Assembly: GCA_030015575.1 (NCBI GenBank)
Contig: JASDDO010000018.1
Location: 229,509,138-229,573,137 of the forward strand
Reading direction: 5' to 3'
DNA length: 64,000 nt
Source of the DNA: Agapanthus africanus
Lineage: Eukaryota > Streptophyta > Magnoliopsida > Asparagales > Amaryllidaceae
Below the pieces are notes generated by a model. It was given only the letters and a program-made list of their open reading frames with translations. It had not been told where the DNA came from and did not search any database. This document shows, piece after piece, positions 9,458-20,629 of this stretch; positions within the stretch are counted from its first letter, which is position 1, and every line of letters begins with the position of its first letter. Made by a program: the position numbers and the translations under genes.

Positions 9458-12400
9458 ATGACTGGACTTAAGCTTCTACTAGATAAAAACAAACTGAATG
9501 GGACCAACTATAAAGACTGGCTAAGGAATCTGAAGATCGCCTTGACTTATGATAAAGTATCATATGTCCTCACGGCTTCAGCCCCGCCCGTCCCAGGCCC
9601 AAAATCCTCAGTTGCGGACATTGAAGTCCGCAAGACATGGGACGCTGACTGTGCCACAGCCACATGCCTCGCGCTTGCATCGATGGACAATACACATCAA
9701 AAGCAGCACGAGGACATGGATATTCACGGTATATTGCTCCATACAAAGGAGTTGTATGGGGAGCAATCCCGCGTATTACGATACGAAGCATCAAAGAAAC
9801 TGTTTCAGATGCGAATGGCCCCTGGCACACCAGTAGGTGACCATGTATTGAAGATGATAGCCCTTATAGAAGAGCTTGAGGACCTGGGATGGACAATGGA
9901 CAATGAACAATATATTGATATTATTCTGCAGTCCCTCCCCTCCACCTTTGCTCAGTTCATAGTGAACTTCAACATGCACGGCATGGAGAAGGATCTCCCT
10001 GAACTCCTTAACATGTTAAGGAGTGCAGAGAGCACTATGAAGTCAGTTCGAACTCCCGTTATGACTATTGGACAGTCTTCTTCTTCTCGCCCGAAAGCTA
10101 AAGCCAAGGGAAAGAAAAAGAAGAAACCCACTAATCCTAAAGGCGGAGTTCAAAAGGTGAAGGGAAAGGGAAAGTCCAAGGCTGGAGACTCGGGGAAGGG
10201 CGAATGTTTTCATTGCCACAAGACAGGACATTGGAAGCGCAACTGCACGGAACACTTGAATCTCAAGAAGAAGCATGTTGATGCTTCTGCTTCAGGTGCG
10301 TTTGTGACTGAAAACTGTTTTTCTATAAACTCTGCTTCCTGGGTATTGGATACCGGTTCAGGTTCTCACATTTGCAATTCTATGCAGGGGCTGAGAAATA
10401 GCAAGGTTTTGAGGACAGGTGACCATACTCTCCGCGTTGGAAATGGTTCCAATGTACATACAGTCGCAGTGGGAGAGTATCACTTGGGGTTGCCATCTGG
10501 ATTTATTTTGGTTTTAAATCCATGTTATTTTGTACCAACTATGCTATGTAATATAATATCCGTTTCTTTGTTGGACAATGAAGGATATAATTTTGTGTTG
10601 CAGAACAATGTTATGAACATTCACCTAAATCAAATGTTGGTTGGGTATGGTACGCTTAATAACGGAATATATGTCCTAAATCAACACACAGTTTTCAGTA
10701 TACAACACACTAATAAAAGAAAACTTTCAGAATTAAATGAAGCTTTTCTTTGGCACTGTAGACTTGGTCATATTAACGAAACAAGACTAAACAAGTTACA
10801 CAAAGATGGATATTTAAATCCTTTTGAATATAAATCTTATGCGACTTGCCAGTCTTGTATCAAGGGTAAAATGACCAAAACTCCGTTTACCGGACATGGA
10901 GAAAGAGCTACTCAGCTCATGGGCCTCATACATAGTGATGTATGTGGGCCTATGTCTACACAGGCTAGAGGCGGTTTTTCATACTTCATTACATTCACTG
11001 ATGATTTCTCAAGATTCGGTCATGTATTTTTATTAAAGCACAAGTCCGACGCTTTCGAGAAATTCATTGAATATAAACAAGAAGTAGAAAAACAAACTGG
11101 CTTGAGTATTAAGATGCTTCGATCAGATCGAGGTGGAGAGTATCTCAGTACAGAATTTGCAAACTTCCTAAAAGAGAATGGGATTCTCTCTCAGCTCACT
11201 CCTCCTTACACACCACAGCACAACGGTGTGTCAGAACGACGGAATAGGACCCTATTAGATATGGTCCGGTCCATGATGAGTAACACTGAGTTACCAGTCT
11301 CGTTTTGGGGGCATGCATTGGAGACTGCAGCGTTTCTACTAAACAGGGTTCCAACCAAAGCCGTGTCTACCACGCCATATGAGATATGGCATGGGAAGAG
11401 ACCATCTCTTAAGAGAATTAAGATTTGGGGTTGCCCGGCCTATGTTAAAAAGCAGAATCCGGACAAACTCGAGACACGGTCAGTCATGTGTAACTTTGTA
11501 GGATATCCAAAAAATTCTTATGGATATCTGTTCTACCACAAAGAGGAACAAAAAGTGTTTGTTTCTCAACATGCCACATTCTTGGAAAAAGAGTTTTTCA
11601 CAGATAAAGATGATGGCAAAGTGGTGGATCTAGAAGAGGTTCTAGAGACACAAACTACAAATGACGATTTGGTTGAACCGACTGTTGCAGCAGAAACTGA
11701 AGAACCTCGGCCACTCCGAAGGTCTGGTAGGACTTCTCGCCCACCGGAGAGGTACTACGGTTTCCTCATTGATGGTGACAGAGAAGACTGTATCATGGAA
11801 GATGATGATCCTACCAGTTTTCAGCAAGCTATCACGAGTGGTGACTCTGTGAAGTGGCTGGATGCCATGAGATCCGAAATGGAGTCTATGTACACCAACA
11901 AAGTATGGACTTTGGACGTTGTACCCCCTGGGGTAAAACCTGTAGGATGCAAATGGATCTTTAAAAGAAAGATTGGTGTGGATGGGCAGGTAGAGACCTA
12001 TAAGGAAAGACTTGTGGCGAAAGGTTTTCGTCAAAGACCAGGTCTGGACTATGACGAAACTTTTTCGCCCGTAGCCATGCTTAAATCCATTCGGATCCTA
12101 CTTGCTATTGCTGCTCACTACGACTATGAAATCTGGCAGATGGACGTTAAAACAGCATTTCTAAATGGAGATTTACAAGAATGCGTTTATATGGATCAGC
12201 CAGAGGGCTTCATTGACAGTGGGAGCAGCGAGAAAGCATGTAGATTGCTTAAATCCATATATGGGTTAAAGCAGGCATCTCGGAGTTGGAACATCTGTTT
12301 CGATGATGTTATCAAAGAGTTTGATTTCATCAAAAATCCAGATGAACCTTGTGTTTATAGCAAGGCTGTAGGAAGAGCTGTCACATTCCTCGTATTGTAC

Positions 12401-12988
12401 GTTGATGACATTCTTCTGATAGGAAATGATATTCCTATGCTACAGTCGGTCAAATCATTCTTATCACTAAGGTTCTCCATGAAGGACCTGGGTGATGCCA
12501 CTTACATCCTGGGCATAAGGATCTATAGGGATAGATCCAAAAAGTTATTGGGATTGTCCCAAACCAGGTACATTAACACCATCCTAAAGAGGTTTAGTAT
12601 GGAAGACTCCAAGCGGGGTGCCTTACCCGCTTGCCATGGAGTCACTCTCTCCAAGGATTCTTGTCCAAAGACCGATGAAGAGAGAGCTCGCATGAGCATT
12701 ATACCTTATGCTTCGGCAGTAGGATCTATAATGTATGCGATGTTATGTACACGCCCAGATGTAGCTTATGCACTTAGTGTTGTAAGCAGGTATCAATCCA
12801 ACCCAGGGGAGAACCACTGGACAGCTGTGATGAACATTCTTAAGTACTTACGAAGGACTAAAGAATTGTTCTTGGTGTATGGTAATAAAGATCTCCAAAT
12901 GGAGGCCTTTACCGATTCGAGCTTCCAGAGCGATAAGGATGACAGCAAATCTCAGGGTTTGTATTTACCCTCAATGGAGGGGCGGTAA
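9458..12988 (+). CDS. Copia Gag-Pol polyprotein of A, C-terminus lost to a frameshift
   Basis: The 1176-codon frame encodes the virus-like particle protein and the enzymes for copying and integrating the element. In order: a Gag domain (about 10-200); a lysine-rich stretch (about 207-245); zinc knuckle C250-x2-C-x4-H-x4-C263; aspartic protease DTGSGSH at 298; integrase zinc finger H433-x4-H438 with C464-x2-C467; integrase catalytic D494, D557 and E593 (the canonical 35 residues between the last two); RT with QMDVKTAFLNGDL (D896) and YVDD (D983, D984); and the first RNase H aspartate in FTDSSF (D1153). The last dozen residues are out of frame because of a short deletion near 12954, ending at a TAA at 12986-12988. 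The ATG at 9458 is chosen because it opens the long frame. No other essential motif appears damaged. Confidence 0.93.
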   Translation: MTGLKLLLDKNKLNGTNYKDWLRNLKIALTYDKVSYVLTASAPPVPGPKSSVADIEVRKTWDADCATATCLALASMDNTHQKQHEDMDIHGILLHTKELYGEQSRVLRYEASKKLFQMRMAPGTPVGDHVLKMIALIEELEDLGWTMDNEQYIDIILQSLPSTFAQFIVNFNMHGMEKDLPELLNMLRSAESTMKSVRTPVMTIGQSSSSRPKAKAKGKKKKKPTNPKGGVQKVKGKGKSKAGDSGKGECFHCHKTGHWKRNCTEHLNLKKKHVDASASGAFVTENCFSINSASWVLDTGSGSHICNSMQGLRNSKVLRTGDHTLRVGNGSNVHTVAVGEYHLGLPSGFILVLNPCYFVPTMLCNIISVSLLDNEGYNFVLQNNVMNIHLNQMLVGYGTLNNGIYVLNQHTVFSIQHTNKRKLSELNEAFLWHCRLGHINETRLNKLHKDGYLNPFEYKSYATCQSCIKGKMTKTPFTGHGERATQLMGLIHSDVCGPMSTQARGGFSYFITFTDDFSRFGHVFLLKHKSDAFEKFIEYKQEVEKQTGLSIKMLRSDRGGEYLSTEFANFLKENGILSQLTPPYTPQHNGVSERRNRTLLDMVRSMMSNTELPVSFWGHALETAAFLLNRVPTKAVSTTPYEIWHGKRPSLKRIKIWGCPAYVKKQNPDKLETRSVMCNFVGYPKNSYGYLFYHKEEQKVFVSQHATFLEKEFFTDKDDGKVVDLEEVLETQTTNDDLVEPTVAAETEEPRPLRRSGRTSRPPERYYGFLIDGDREDCIMEDDDPTSFQQAITSGDSVKWLDAMRSEMESMYTNKVWTLDVVPPGVKPVGCKWIFKRKIGVDGQVETYKERLVAKGFRQRPGLDYDETFSPVAMLKSIRILLAIAAHYDYEIWQMDVKTAFLNGDLQECVYMDQPEGFIDSGSSEKACRLLKSIYGLKQASRSWNICFDDVIKEFDFIKNPDEPCVYSKAVGRAVTFLVLYVDDILLIGNDIPMLQSVKSFLSLRFSMKDLGDATYILGIRIYRDRSKKLLGLSQTRYINTILKRFSMEDSKRGALPACHGVTLSKDSCPKTDEERARMSIIPYASAVGSIMYAMLCTRPDVAYALSVVSRYQSNPGENHWTAVMNILKYLRRTKELFLVYGNKDLQMEAFTDSSFQSDKDDSKSQGLYLPSMEGR

Positions 12989-13380
12989 GTTAGAAGAGTT
13001 CCAAACAAGATACCGTTGCAGACTCTACGATGGAAGCTGAGTACATTGCTGCAAATGATGCCGCCAAGGAAGCCGTCAGGATGAAGAAGTTCGTCTCGGA
13101 GCTAGGAGTAGTTCCAACCATTATTGATCCAATACCTTTGTATTGTGACAATAATGGGGCAATGGCGTTAGCCAAGGAGCCCAGATCCCATCAGCGGTCC
13201 AGACATATCCTGAGGCGCTTTCATTTGATCCGGGAGATTGTAGATCGCCGCGAGATCGAGATTAAGAGAGTAGACACAAAGAACAACGCCGCGGATCCAT
13301 TCACCAAGGCCCTCCCTCAGCCGCAGCATGAGCGACTTTTTGAGATGTTGGGTATGAGATACGCCAATAACTGGCCTTAG
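12955..13380 (+). pseudogene. RNase H and C-terminus of the A polyprotein, in the shifted frame
   Basis: This is the continuation of the polyprotein in another frame. It reads GFVFTLNGGAVS, then meets a TAG at 12991-12993 where E keeps a TGG tryptophan codon, then continues as an open frame from 13030 (116 codons) to the TAG at 13378-13380. RNase H signatures are TMEAEYIAA, YCDNNGA, RHILRRFHLIRE and the usual ADPFTKALP tail. Compared with E, about 4 nt are missing at the frame junction. Two lesions, a frameshift and a stop, therefore separate A from full coding capacity. Confidence 0.9.
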
Positions 13381-13382
13381 TG

Positions 13383-13394
13383 CAAGTGGGAGAT
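13383..13394 (+). other. A polypurine tract
   Basis: The purine-rich CAAGTGGGAGAT lies directly before the 3' LTR and marks plus-strand priming. The same tract in reverse precedes the LTRs of D, E and I. Confidence 0.9.
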
Positions 13395-15485
13395 TGTTGG
13401 ATATATGTATGCCCTAGAGGCCATTATGTGATAGTGGATGTATCTATACATGTATATATATTCAGTTTGCATTCTTGCTCGACATGATAGTATGCTATCT
13501 GGTTCTTCTTTATCTGACATGTTTATTTGATCATGCTTTTATTCATTCATACATGCTGATAAAGCCCTGAGGATATCGGCTTGACTACTCTGATTATGAT
13601 GGAGATCATACTAGTGGGACATCTGTAGTCTATAAGCATATCCTGGAACGTCCCTAGTCGTAGGTATATCGAGACGGGGCATCGATATACCAGAGTAGAC
13701 TAGCGTATATGATACTAGACCCATACGATGGGCGATGGATGTTCCTACATTCATCGATGTTTGACATCAAGATCATATACGGGTGCTCAGTGGTGACTGG
13801 GTACACTGGACGGACTCACCGAGAACTCCTATATGGAATTATATCTATCGTCGGATAGCAGTTCTCAGGTGACACTGGTACAGGTTAGTCTGTAGACCCG
13901 AGATCGTCATGGAGTCTTGTGTGTTCTCCCACTGCACTTTGATTGCCACCCTACCACGGCTCTACTGAGTCGTGCAAATAGGTGGCCGTTGGGTACAGTC
14001 CCGAGACACACGAAGACGATGAGCGATAGGAGGGGTTTCGTCTCTCCCGGTATTGGGAGTTGATGCTGTGCTGTGCTCGACTGTTTATAACAGCAAGTCC
14101 CTGGCCAGGGCTGCTGAGATTTGCTGATAAGTGTTATCAGTAGTTTCTCGATCTGTTATAGACCATTCACCGACACGACTTATTGAGTTATTGGGGTCGA
14201 CGTGACCATCCCTAGGCTCGATATGCAGCATATCTGACGAAGAGACCGGACTGTACGGTAGTGTTGCCGGATGGCTCGACGGGAGTTGTAGCAGGTTCGC
14301 TTGTTGTCTTCTGATCGCTCAATACCCGGGTGGCCGTTACGTTTAGCTGACCGCTTACGGCTTGAGGGTACTTGATATGATCATTACCCTCTGCCGGCGT
14401 ATTGACGAGTCTTAGAGTCCCACAGAGGAGTTACCTAGTCCAGACGAAACGTTGTGGTGCGCATATGCGATATGCGCATGCACCCGATTGAAATGTGCGT
14501 ATATGATACCGAACATTGATCGGGTGAACTGCTTTTGGTGGGGTCATATGAGATATGACCGGATTGATAAATCAAGTGTTGATTTATCATTTGACCATTA
14601 GTTTTCTCACTTAAAACCTTTCTAGGGTTTGATGGATGTATGCATGCATGCATGTGTTTCTTTCTTCTTTTCTAGTTTCATGCACATGTAAATGTGCATA
14701 CATGTACACATACATACATCAAACCATCATGGTTGTTAGCATATGGAAATGGTGGCAATGCAAGACTCACACCATAGATTATTTAATGGATTATTATTTG
14801 ATTATGGATTTAAAAAGTAAATGAAAAGGAAAGGATAATTATGCTAGTTTCTACATGCTTCTTCTAACCTAACCATGCTCACCTACCACTAAACCATGGT
14901 TATCCTTTCCTTTATCATTCTAAACCCAAGTTAAATTAATCATCTATCATTTAATCATGGTTGGAGTCAAGAAGGAATAAATATATATAGTGATATTTAT
15001 TTCTTTTGCAAGCTTAACCTTATGGTTATCATTTTATCTCTTGTTAATATAAGCCACCATCTTCATCTTCCTTCATCTTTTCTTCTCTAGTCTTTTCTAG
15101 TGAGTGAAATACAACAAAAGAAAGGTTTTTGAAGTGAGAAACCCAACCACAACATCATTCTACACAAGCTTAGCCGCTTTGTTTAGAGTGTTCTTTTCGG
15201 TTTGTCGAAATTGCGAGCTTGGACGGAGTGCTCCGTGGTGGATCGTCGTGGACGCAAGGGAACATCGAGAGGACCTCGACTCAACACCCAAGACACCAAG
15301 GAGTCTAGCAAAGGGGAGCTACAAAGGTTGTAGCCTTCAAACCCTAATCTTTTCTAGCTAAAAGTTTAATAACCCTAATTTTCTAGGATCGATCCACTTG
15401 CTTGTTAGTTTAGCACCTTAAAAATTATAACTTTGGGTCATTTGATGCTTCAAAACACTTCATAGGGTGCTATACTAACCTTACA
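13395..15485 (+). mobile_element. A 3' LTR
   Basis: It is 2091 bp, exactly 8531 bp downstream of the 5' copy along its whole length, so no indels separate them. About 14 substitutions by eye, mostly transitions. Confidence 0.97.
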
Positions 15486-15490
15486 TAACG

Positions 15491-16817
15491 ATACGCTCGC
15501 GTCGCGAACTAAACGCGCGTGTGCACGATACGCTAAACATGTGCACGCGTCTAAAACTAACCTCGACACGCCGCGATACGCTGAATCATGGAACCCTCTC
15601 GCGTATCGCGCGTATCGTGCGAACCAAACGTACTAGAAATACGATATAACATCCCAGATTCTACCCAGGCTAGCAACTTACAAAACTATACATACCACTG
15701 GCCTAGAAATAACAACAGACTCCTACCCATGCAAACATCACCCAAAAATTCCCCAATCTGGCTGCAAATTGCGGCCAGAATGAATAAACCGGCGGCCTCG
15801 CTATGGGGTGGGGGTCTCGGGCTCTGGTGGTGTGGTCTATACCTTGTATACAAGCTCCAGTTAACTCAATTTCAACCTGAACTACTCGGGACTAAAGCAG
15901 CTCACAGAGATCCAAAAAGTTCACTTAAAAACACTAAATTTGCACAATTAGAAACCCTATGGTATTTTGGTGTAATCTGGGGTCTAACTAGGTTTACATG
16001 GTCTTAATAACACCTAATTAGGCTAGATTAACTAACACTAACAGCACTTAACCATAAGTCCACACAATTCTTCATTTCAAGCACAAAATCTCACTTTTAG
16101 CACTAATCGAAGCTAAACTACACATATGATAAACAAGCACGAGTTGGGCTCAGATTCTATACCTTATTAGACCCTAGGTGCAAGGAGAAAGGAGGTGGAG
16201 AAGATGGGAAGTGCTGCTGCAGCTGTTGGGGGCTGCTGATGATGTTGCTGTTGCCACTGCTTGCTGCTGCTGATGCTACTGATGATGATGCTGTTGCTGC
16301 TGCTGGGGCTTCTTCTGCAGCTGCTGCCTCTCTCTCTCTCTCTCAGAGCTGAGTGTCTGTGTGTGTGTGATTTGTGAGAATAATGAGGAATGAAATGAGG
16401 CACCCTAGTCAACCCCTCTCTCTCTCTCATTAAATGAGCATGGCTCAAGCCATAATGCCCATACCCTCTCTCTCCCACCAAGTCAACAAAAGAAAAGAAT
16501 TTCAATAAACAAAACAACACACAAAAAAAAGAATAACACCCATAAATAAAAACAAGAGAACAACAACCATACCAATTTAAAACCCAAAACAACTTAATAC
16601 AAAACTTAAAATGGCTTAAGGGAATGGTTAGTCCACCATGGTTTAACCCCATCTCTTAACCCTAGTTTACATGCACAAGTGTGTGTGCGCCTAGAAAAAT
16701 CCTAATAAAATATTCATTAATTAGAATAAAATATCTGAAACTTAATTTGGTAAACTTTTTACCAAAAACTATCTATTAAAATATAATTAACCCCTAAACA
16801 CGACCTAAGGTGTTACA
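15491..16817 (-). mobile_element. B left (3') LTR, second part
   Basis: The sequence resumes after the second TAACG and matches 22946-24002 plus 36485-36776 of the right LTR. It holds a palindromic block TGGCTGCAAA/TTGCGGCCA (about 15759-15778) and a CTG/CT-rich stretch. It ends GGTGTTACA at 16817, next to the polypurine tract. The open frames 15588-16007 and 16167-16652 arise from LTR sequence and triplet repeats. Confidence 0.9.
16200..16350. repeat. CTG/GAT-rich and (CT)n low-complexity stretch
   Basis: Imperfect GCTGCT and GATGAT triplets are followed by CT and GT runs. A length-variable copy occurs in the other LTR at about 23660-23835. Confidence 0.85.
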
Positions 16818-17012
16818 GTCTTCCCCCCTTAACGAAAATTCGTCCCCGAATTTTAAAAATACAAAGCTATGCATACCTTCAGAGGGATGAGGGAACTTCT
16901 TCCGCATCTCGCCCTCAGACTCCCAAGTGATCTCTTCACCATTTGGGATGCACCAAAATACCTTCACTGATGGCAAGACCTTCGATCGAAGTTTCTTCAC
17001 CTGCCGGTCCAA
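16818..17012 (-). pseudogene. C-terminal end of the B polyprotein
   Basis: The minus-strand frame contains DRQVKKLRSKVLPSVKVFW, PNGEEITWESEGEMRKKFP and FGDEFSLRGEDCNT. This matches the known C-terminal end of plant gypsy polyproteins, which read V-K-V-x-W ... E-E-x-T-W-E ... M-R-x-x-x-P. The frame runs into the LTR through the polypurine tract. A full chromodomain is not visible. Confidence 0.75.
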
Positions 17013-18895
17013 TATTACGGCTGGCTGTTGGGTGAACGAAGGATCACACTCGAACTAAATGGTCTGGCGCTGAATCCAATGAGAAAGGTCATGAAGGTAA
17101 TTGCAAAGTATCGACATAGAGAATACGGGGTGAATACTCAATAATCTGGGTGGAAGTGCCCAACTTAAGGCAACGAACCAACTCGCCTTAAGGATCCTAA
17201 AAGGACTCACTATCCTGAAAAACTTCCCCAAAACTCAACATGTCATTTATCGGAAATTTCCGTGGGAATACATGATCTGCCATCGCGAACTCGAATCTGC
17301 GACCCTCTTGGTCAGCATCTGATCTCTATCCGCAATAGACCATTCTCATCCTGACCCTGAACAACTGGGTCATTTCCGAAATTTCTAAACTAGCTGAGGT
17401 CCAATAATCCTGTAACACGGAGTTGGGAAAATAGACTGGTGATCGACACGACCTAACCTCTAAACCTAAAGGTTACCAATTGGAGTGTCTCCTGGTAACT
17501 GCTATCAAAGGAGAACCCTATCGATGGCAAACGACGATCCCCAACTGCCGACAACAATTTCTATATACGCACAACTTAACAATAACAACTGAGCAAAATG
17601 AGTATCATCGGATGACAAACATCCGAAAGGAGTCACATCTTAACTAAACCAAGGTGGACACCATAACGAATTTCGGGGAGATCTGCTCTCGTTCCCTCTT
17701 CGGAACGGTTAAAGGTTGCAACTCTCCCGTCAGTCTCAGTTGCTCAACTCAAGCACACAACAAGACAGACACCTTAAAACGAATCCCGAGACTTCCCTTT
17801 CTAACCCTGCCAACCCGTAACTACCTTACAAGTCACGTTAACAGTTGGTGGGGCTTGAATGAGTACAGAGAGTTGACCGATGTGCCTTCCCTAGGATTCC
17901 ACGTCTCTTCCCTATAATATTAGGTACACAAGTGCCTCTCTAACCTAGCACACCCTTGCCACAAGTCAAGGATTCCAAATCATTACCCAGCTGAGTAGGC
18001 TCCAATATCTCTGACGAACGAGCATCGGCGGGCAGTGTCTCGCGAAAGCGATTTAAGAAAAGTGGTCGGGCGCGGACATGAGCAAGCTGTCTCCTCAGTA
18101 GAGACGAACTTAAGCTGCACTCAATGATCGCACAAGAACTGCGAATCTGCGGAGGACTATCACAACAATCACATTTCACCGCAGGAAGGTGTATCTTTAA
18201 CTCTGGTGGTCTGTGAAAATCTTACACGACTCTCAAACAAGTGGTGTCTCTAATCTCCAACGCAAAACCATCGTGGCCATCTCTAGATCATGAGTGGGAT
18301 ATCCTTCTCGTACTTCCTCCAAATGTGAAGAAGCAAAAGCGATAACTCCATTGTGTCACCTCGGTACACAATCGAGTCCTACTCACGAAACACCACAGTT
18401 AAACCACAAGGTCGCCCGAACCAAAGCAAAGAAGGAGCTGATACAGTTGTTAACCGAGTCTTCAACTGCGGAAATTCCGTACACAAGCCTCAGTCCAAAG
18501 AAAAGAAACCTCCATCCCAGTCAATTTAGTCAACGGGGCAGCATTACACTAGCAATCCTGCATGAGACGGCGGTAACACCTGCTAAGCCAAAAATCTGCG
18601 GACCTCCGTCCTGCTCACAAATTTGGGCCTAAGCTGTACGGCCATGATCTTCCTCGAAACCATACCAATTCGTCTCCGTAACTACAAAACCTAGGAGTCA
18701 ATACAACAAGCTTAAAGGGACACTCCGAGAATCTAGTAAACCGCTGGGGCTCTCCCAGTATCCGTATAACAGATCCTCAAGTGCTATCCTAACCCTCAAG
18801 GCACACTAAAAAGACTAGGATGTCGTAATTAACACAATAATAACTAGTCGAGGAACGGCCCGAAGAAAACCAGTTCATCACACCTACGAATGCTG

Positions 18896-19267
18896 CTAGA
18901 GCATTGGTGAGTCCAGTGACACACCCAAAACACACAAAGCCCGCAGCACGCACAAGGCAGTCTTCGGAATGTCATCACTCCGGACCCGCAACAATGATGA
19001 CCCAATCCCAAACGAACTTAGACAAAGTCTCGCACTCTGACGCTGATCGACGAAATCGTCAATACGAGGTACAGGATACCTATTCGCACCGTAAGCCGGT
19101 TCAATTGGCGATCCATCAATACACAACCTCAATCTGTCATCTTCCTCCTTGACGAACAGAAATGGGAGCTTCCTAAATGCGAAACACTCAGACGCACAAA
19201 CTCCCTCAACAACATCTCTGCAGCAGATCCTTAAGCTCCGTAAGCCTTGACGGCTCATCTGGAACAA
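18896..19267 (-). pseudogene. Reverse transcriptase relic of B
   Basis: The translated frame contains FVKEEDDRLRLCIDGSPIEP followed by NRYPVPRIDDFVDQ, recognisable as the gypsy RT start (F-V-K-K-K-D-G-S-x-R-x-C-I-D-Y-R then N-R-Y-P-L-P-R-I-D-D). The conserved tyrosine-arginine after the first aspartate is lost, and the frame breaks before the catalytic YxDD. Confidence 0.75.
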
Positions 19268-20051
19268 CGTTGGAAAACTCTCCCCACTAAAGAAAACCGG
19301 CCCAACACACCAACTGTGGCTACGGTATCACGAAAAAAGCCAAGAATCCCCGACATCTCCTCAGAGCCGACTAGTGAACAAGGCTGAATTCAGGCTGTAA
19401 GAGGCGGCACCACTATCCACCTGCACAACAAGAACTGACTTGCCCGGGAAAACAAAACCTAACTGTTTCCTCACGGTAGCCCACAACGCCTAGCACGTAG
19501 CTAACCAGTCCGTGCCCAGGAGATCGCCAAATCCAACATCTTTAGGAGGTTCAAAATGACTGACGAATCTCTATCTCCTATCCGATGGGCACACGACCGA
19601 ATTACGTGTCGCGCAACAAAAGGATTGCTGACAGAAGTTAACACAACAAACGGCTGATCTACCTAGCACGACTCTCGTCCTAAACTCGGCACGAAGTGTG
19701 TAAACATACGAGTGTAACAAAAGGACATACTGAAAGAGTACCTGTAGGCTCCGCATTGGACGCCCTCGCGTCCCGATGAGTCGAAGCAAAAACTTGTGCC
19801 TGTCCTTCATCTGCGACTGATCGAACTCCTCCTCTACTAGCCTGACCCCTCTGTGCAAACCTTCCGCATCCATAATGTCTCAGAATACGACCCTGACGTG
19901 GTGTGAAGGAACACTACCTGATGAGGTGTTGAAGGCTTCCGCATCGTAAACACCTACGCGCTGAATGTTGTCCTGCCTGGGGATGGAAGCCAAACGACTG
20001 TCCTCGTCCTAAGCCTCTGCTCTGGGCTGGTACACCAGTACGATTCCACAA

Positions 20052-20480
20052 CTATTCCAGAACTCTCACGGTCTCTGGAAGACGTGTCTCGTAAACTGGG
20101 GCTGCCTCCACCTGTGCTATGTAGGGGACGGAATACTGCATGATGATCGCAAGGAACAACTGGGAAATAGGGGTGACAACCACCTGTCGCTGCACTTGAA
20201 CAACCTCCACCAATGAGCTCATCGCCTGGCGTAAGCCCTGCATCTCTGCCACTAGTCTAGCGATCTGATCTGTCATAGGGGAAACAATCTGTCCTGGTAC
20301 AATGGGGGTACTACTCGGATCAGTCCTCGTCTCAGACAAATCAACTCGAACCTCGGCTCTCACGACCGCTCTCTGCACCCTCGTAGTCCTTGGCAACATA
20401 ATGGCTAAAAAGAAGGTAGGATTCGATGAGGATACAAAAATCGAATCACAAGGATGTATATGATCACGAAGGAAATTCAA
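20052..20480 (-). pseudogene. Gag N-terminal relic of B
   Basis: This 142-codon frame starts about 150 bp after the primer site in the sense direction. The likely true start is the inner Met (MLPRTTRVQRAVV). It is followed by QIARLVAEMQGLRQAMSSL, a hydrophobic heptad-like stretch typical of plant gypsy Gag N-termini. H has a similar short stretch next to 40016. Confidence 0.55.
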
Positions 20481-20616
20481 TCAATAAGTCCTAAGGTCGC
20501 TTAGGCGGAGTACCGTGTCGTGAGTATGCCGCGGAACATACGCACGCTACGCCACTCTGCTGCAGCTACCTACTCCATCATACCAAGGTCATCCTACACT
20601 CCGAAGGTAAAACCTA

Positions 20617-20629
20617 CGCTCTGATACCA
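20617..20629 (-). other. B primer binding site
   Basis: The minus strand reads TGGTATCAGAGCG, matching the Met tRNA type, four bases from the right LTR. This fixes the orientation of B as minus. Confidence 0.9.

Larger units (their letters stand above)
4864..15485 (+). mobile_element. A: nearly complete Ty1/copia retrotransposon
   Basis: It is bounded by TGTTGGA (4864) and CCTTACA (15485), with target duplication TAACG at 4859-4863 and 15486-15490. The two LTRs are both 2091 bp. The order is LTR, primer site, a long leader of about 2.5 kb, Gag-protease-integrase-RT-RNase H, polypurine tract, LTR, which is the Ty1/copia order (integrase before RT). By eye the LTRs differ at about 14 of 2091 positions (about 0.7%), the smallest value of the complete pairs here, so A is the youngest insertion. 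Element length is 10,622 bp. The LTR start and the polypurine tract resemble the Angela lineage. Confidence 0.97.

Noticed and set aside
11642..12034. 130-codon minus-strand frame
   Set aside because: Antisense shadow of the A polyprotein between the integrase and RT domains.
16167..16652. 161-codon minus-strand frame with serine and alanine runs
   Set aside because: Produced by CTG/CT repeats in the B LTR; the other LTR copy has a different length and frame.
18294..18632. 112-codon plus-strand frame
   Set aside because: Opposite to the sense of B, within its decayed pol; no motif.
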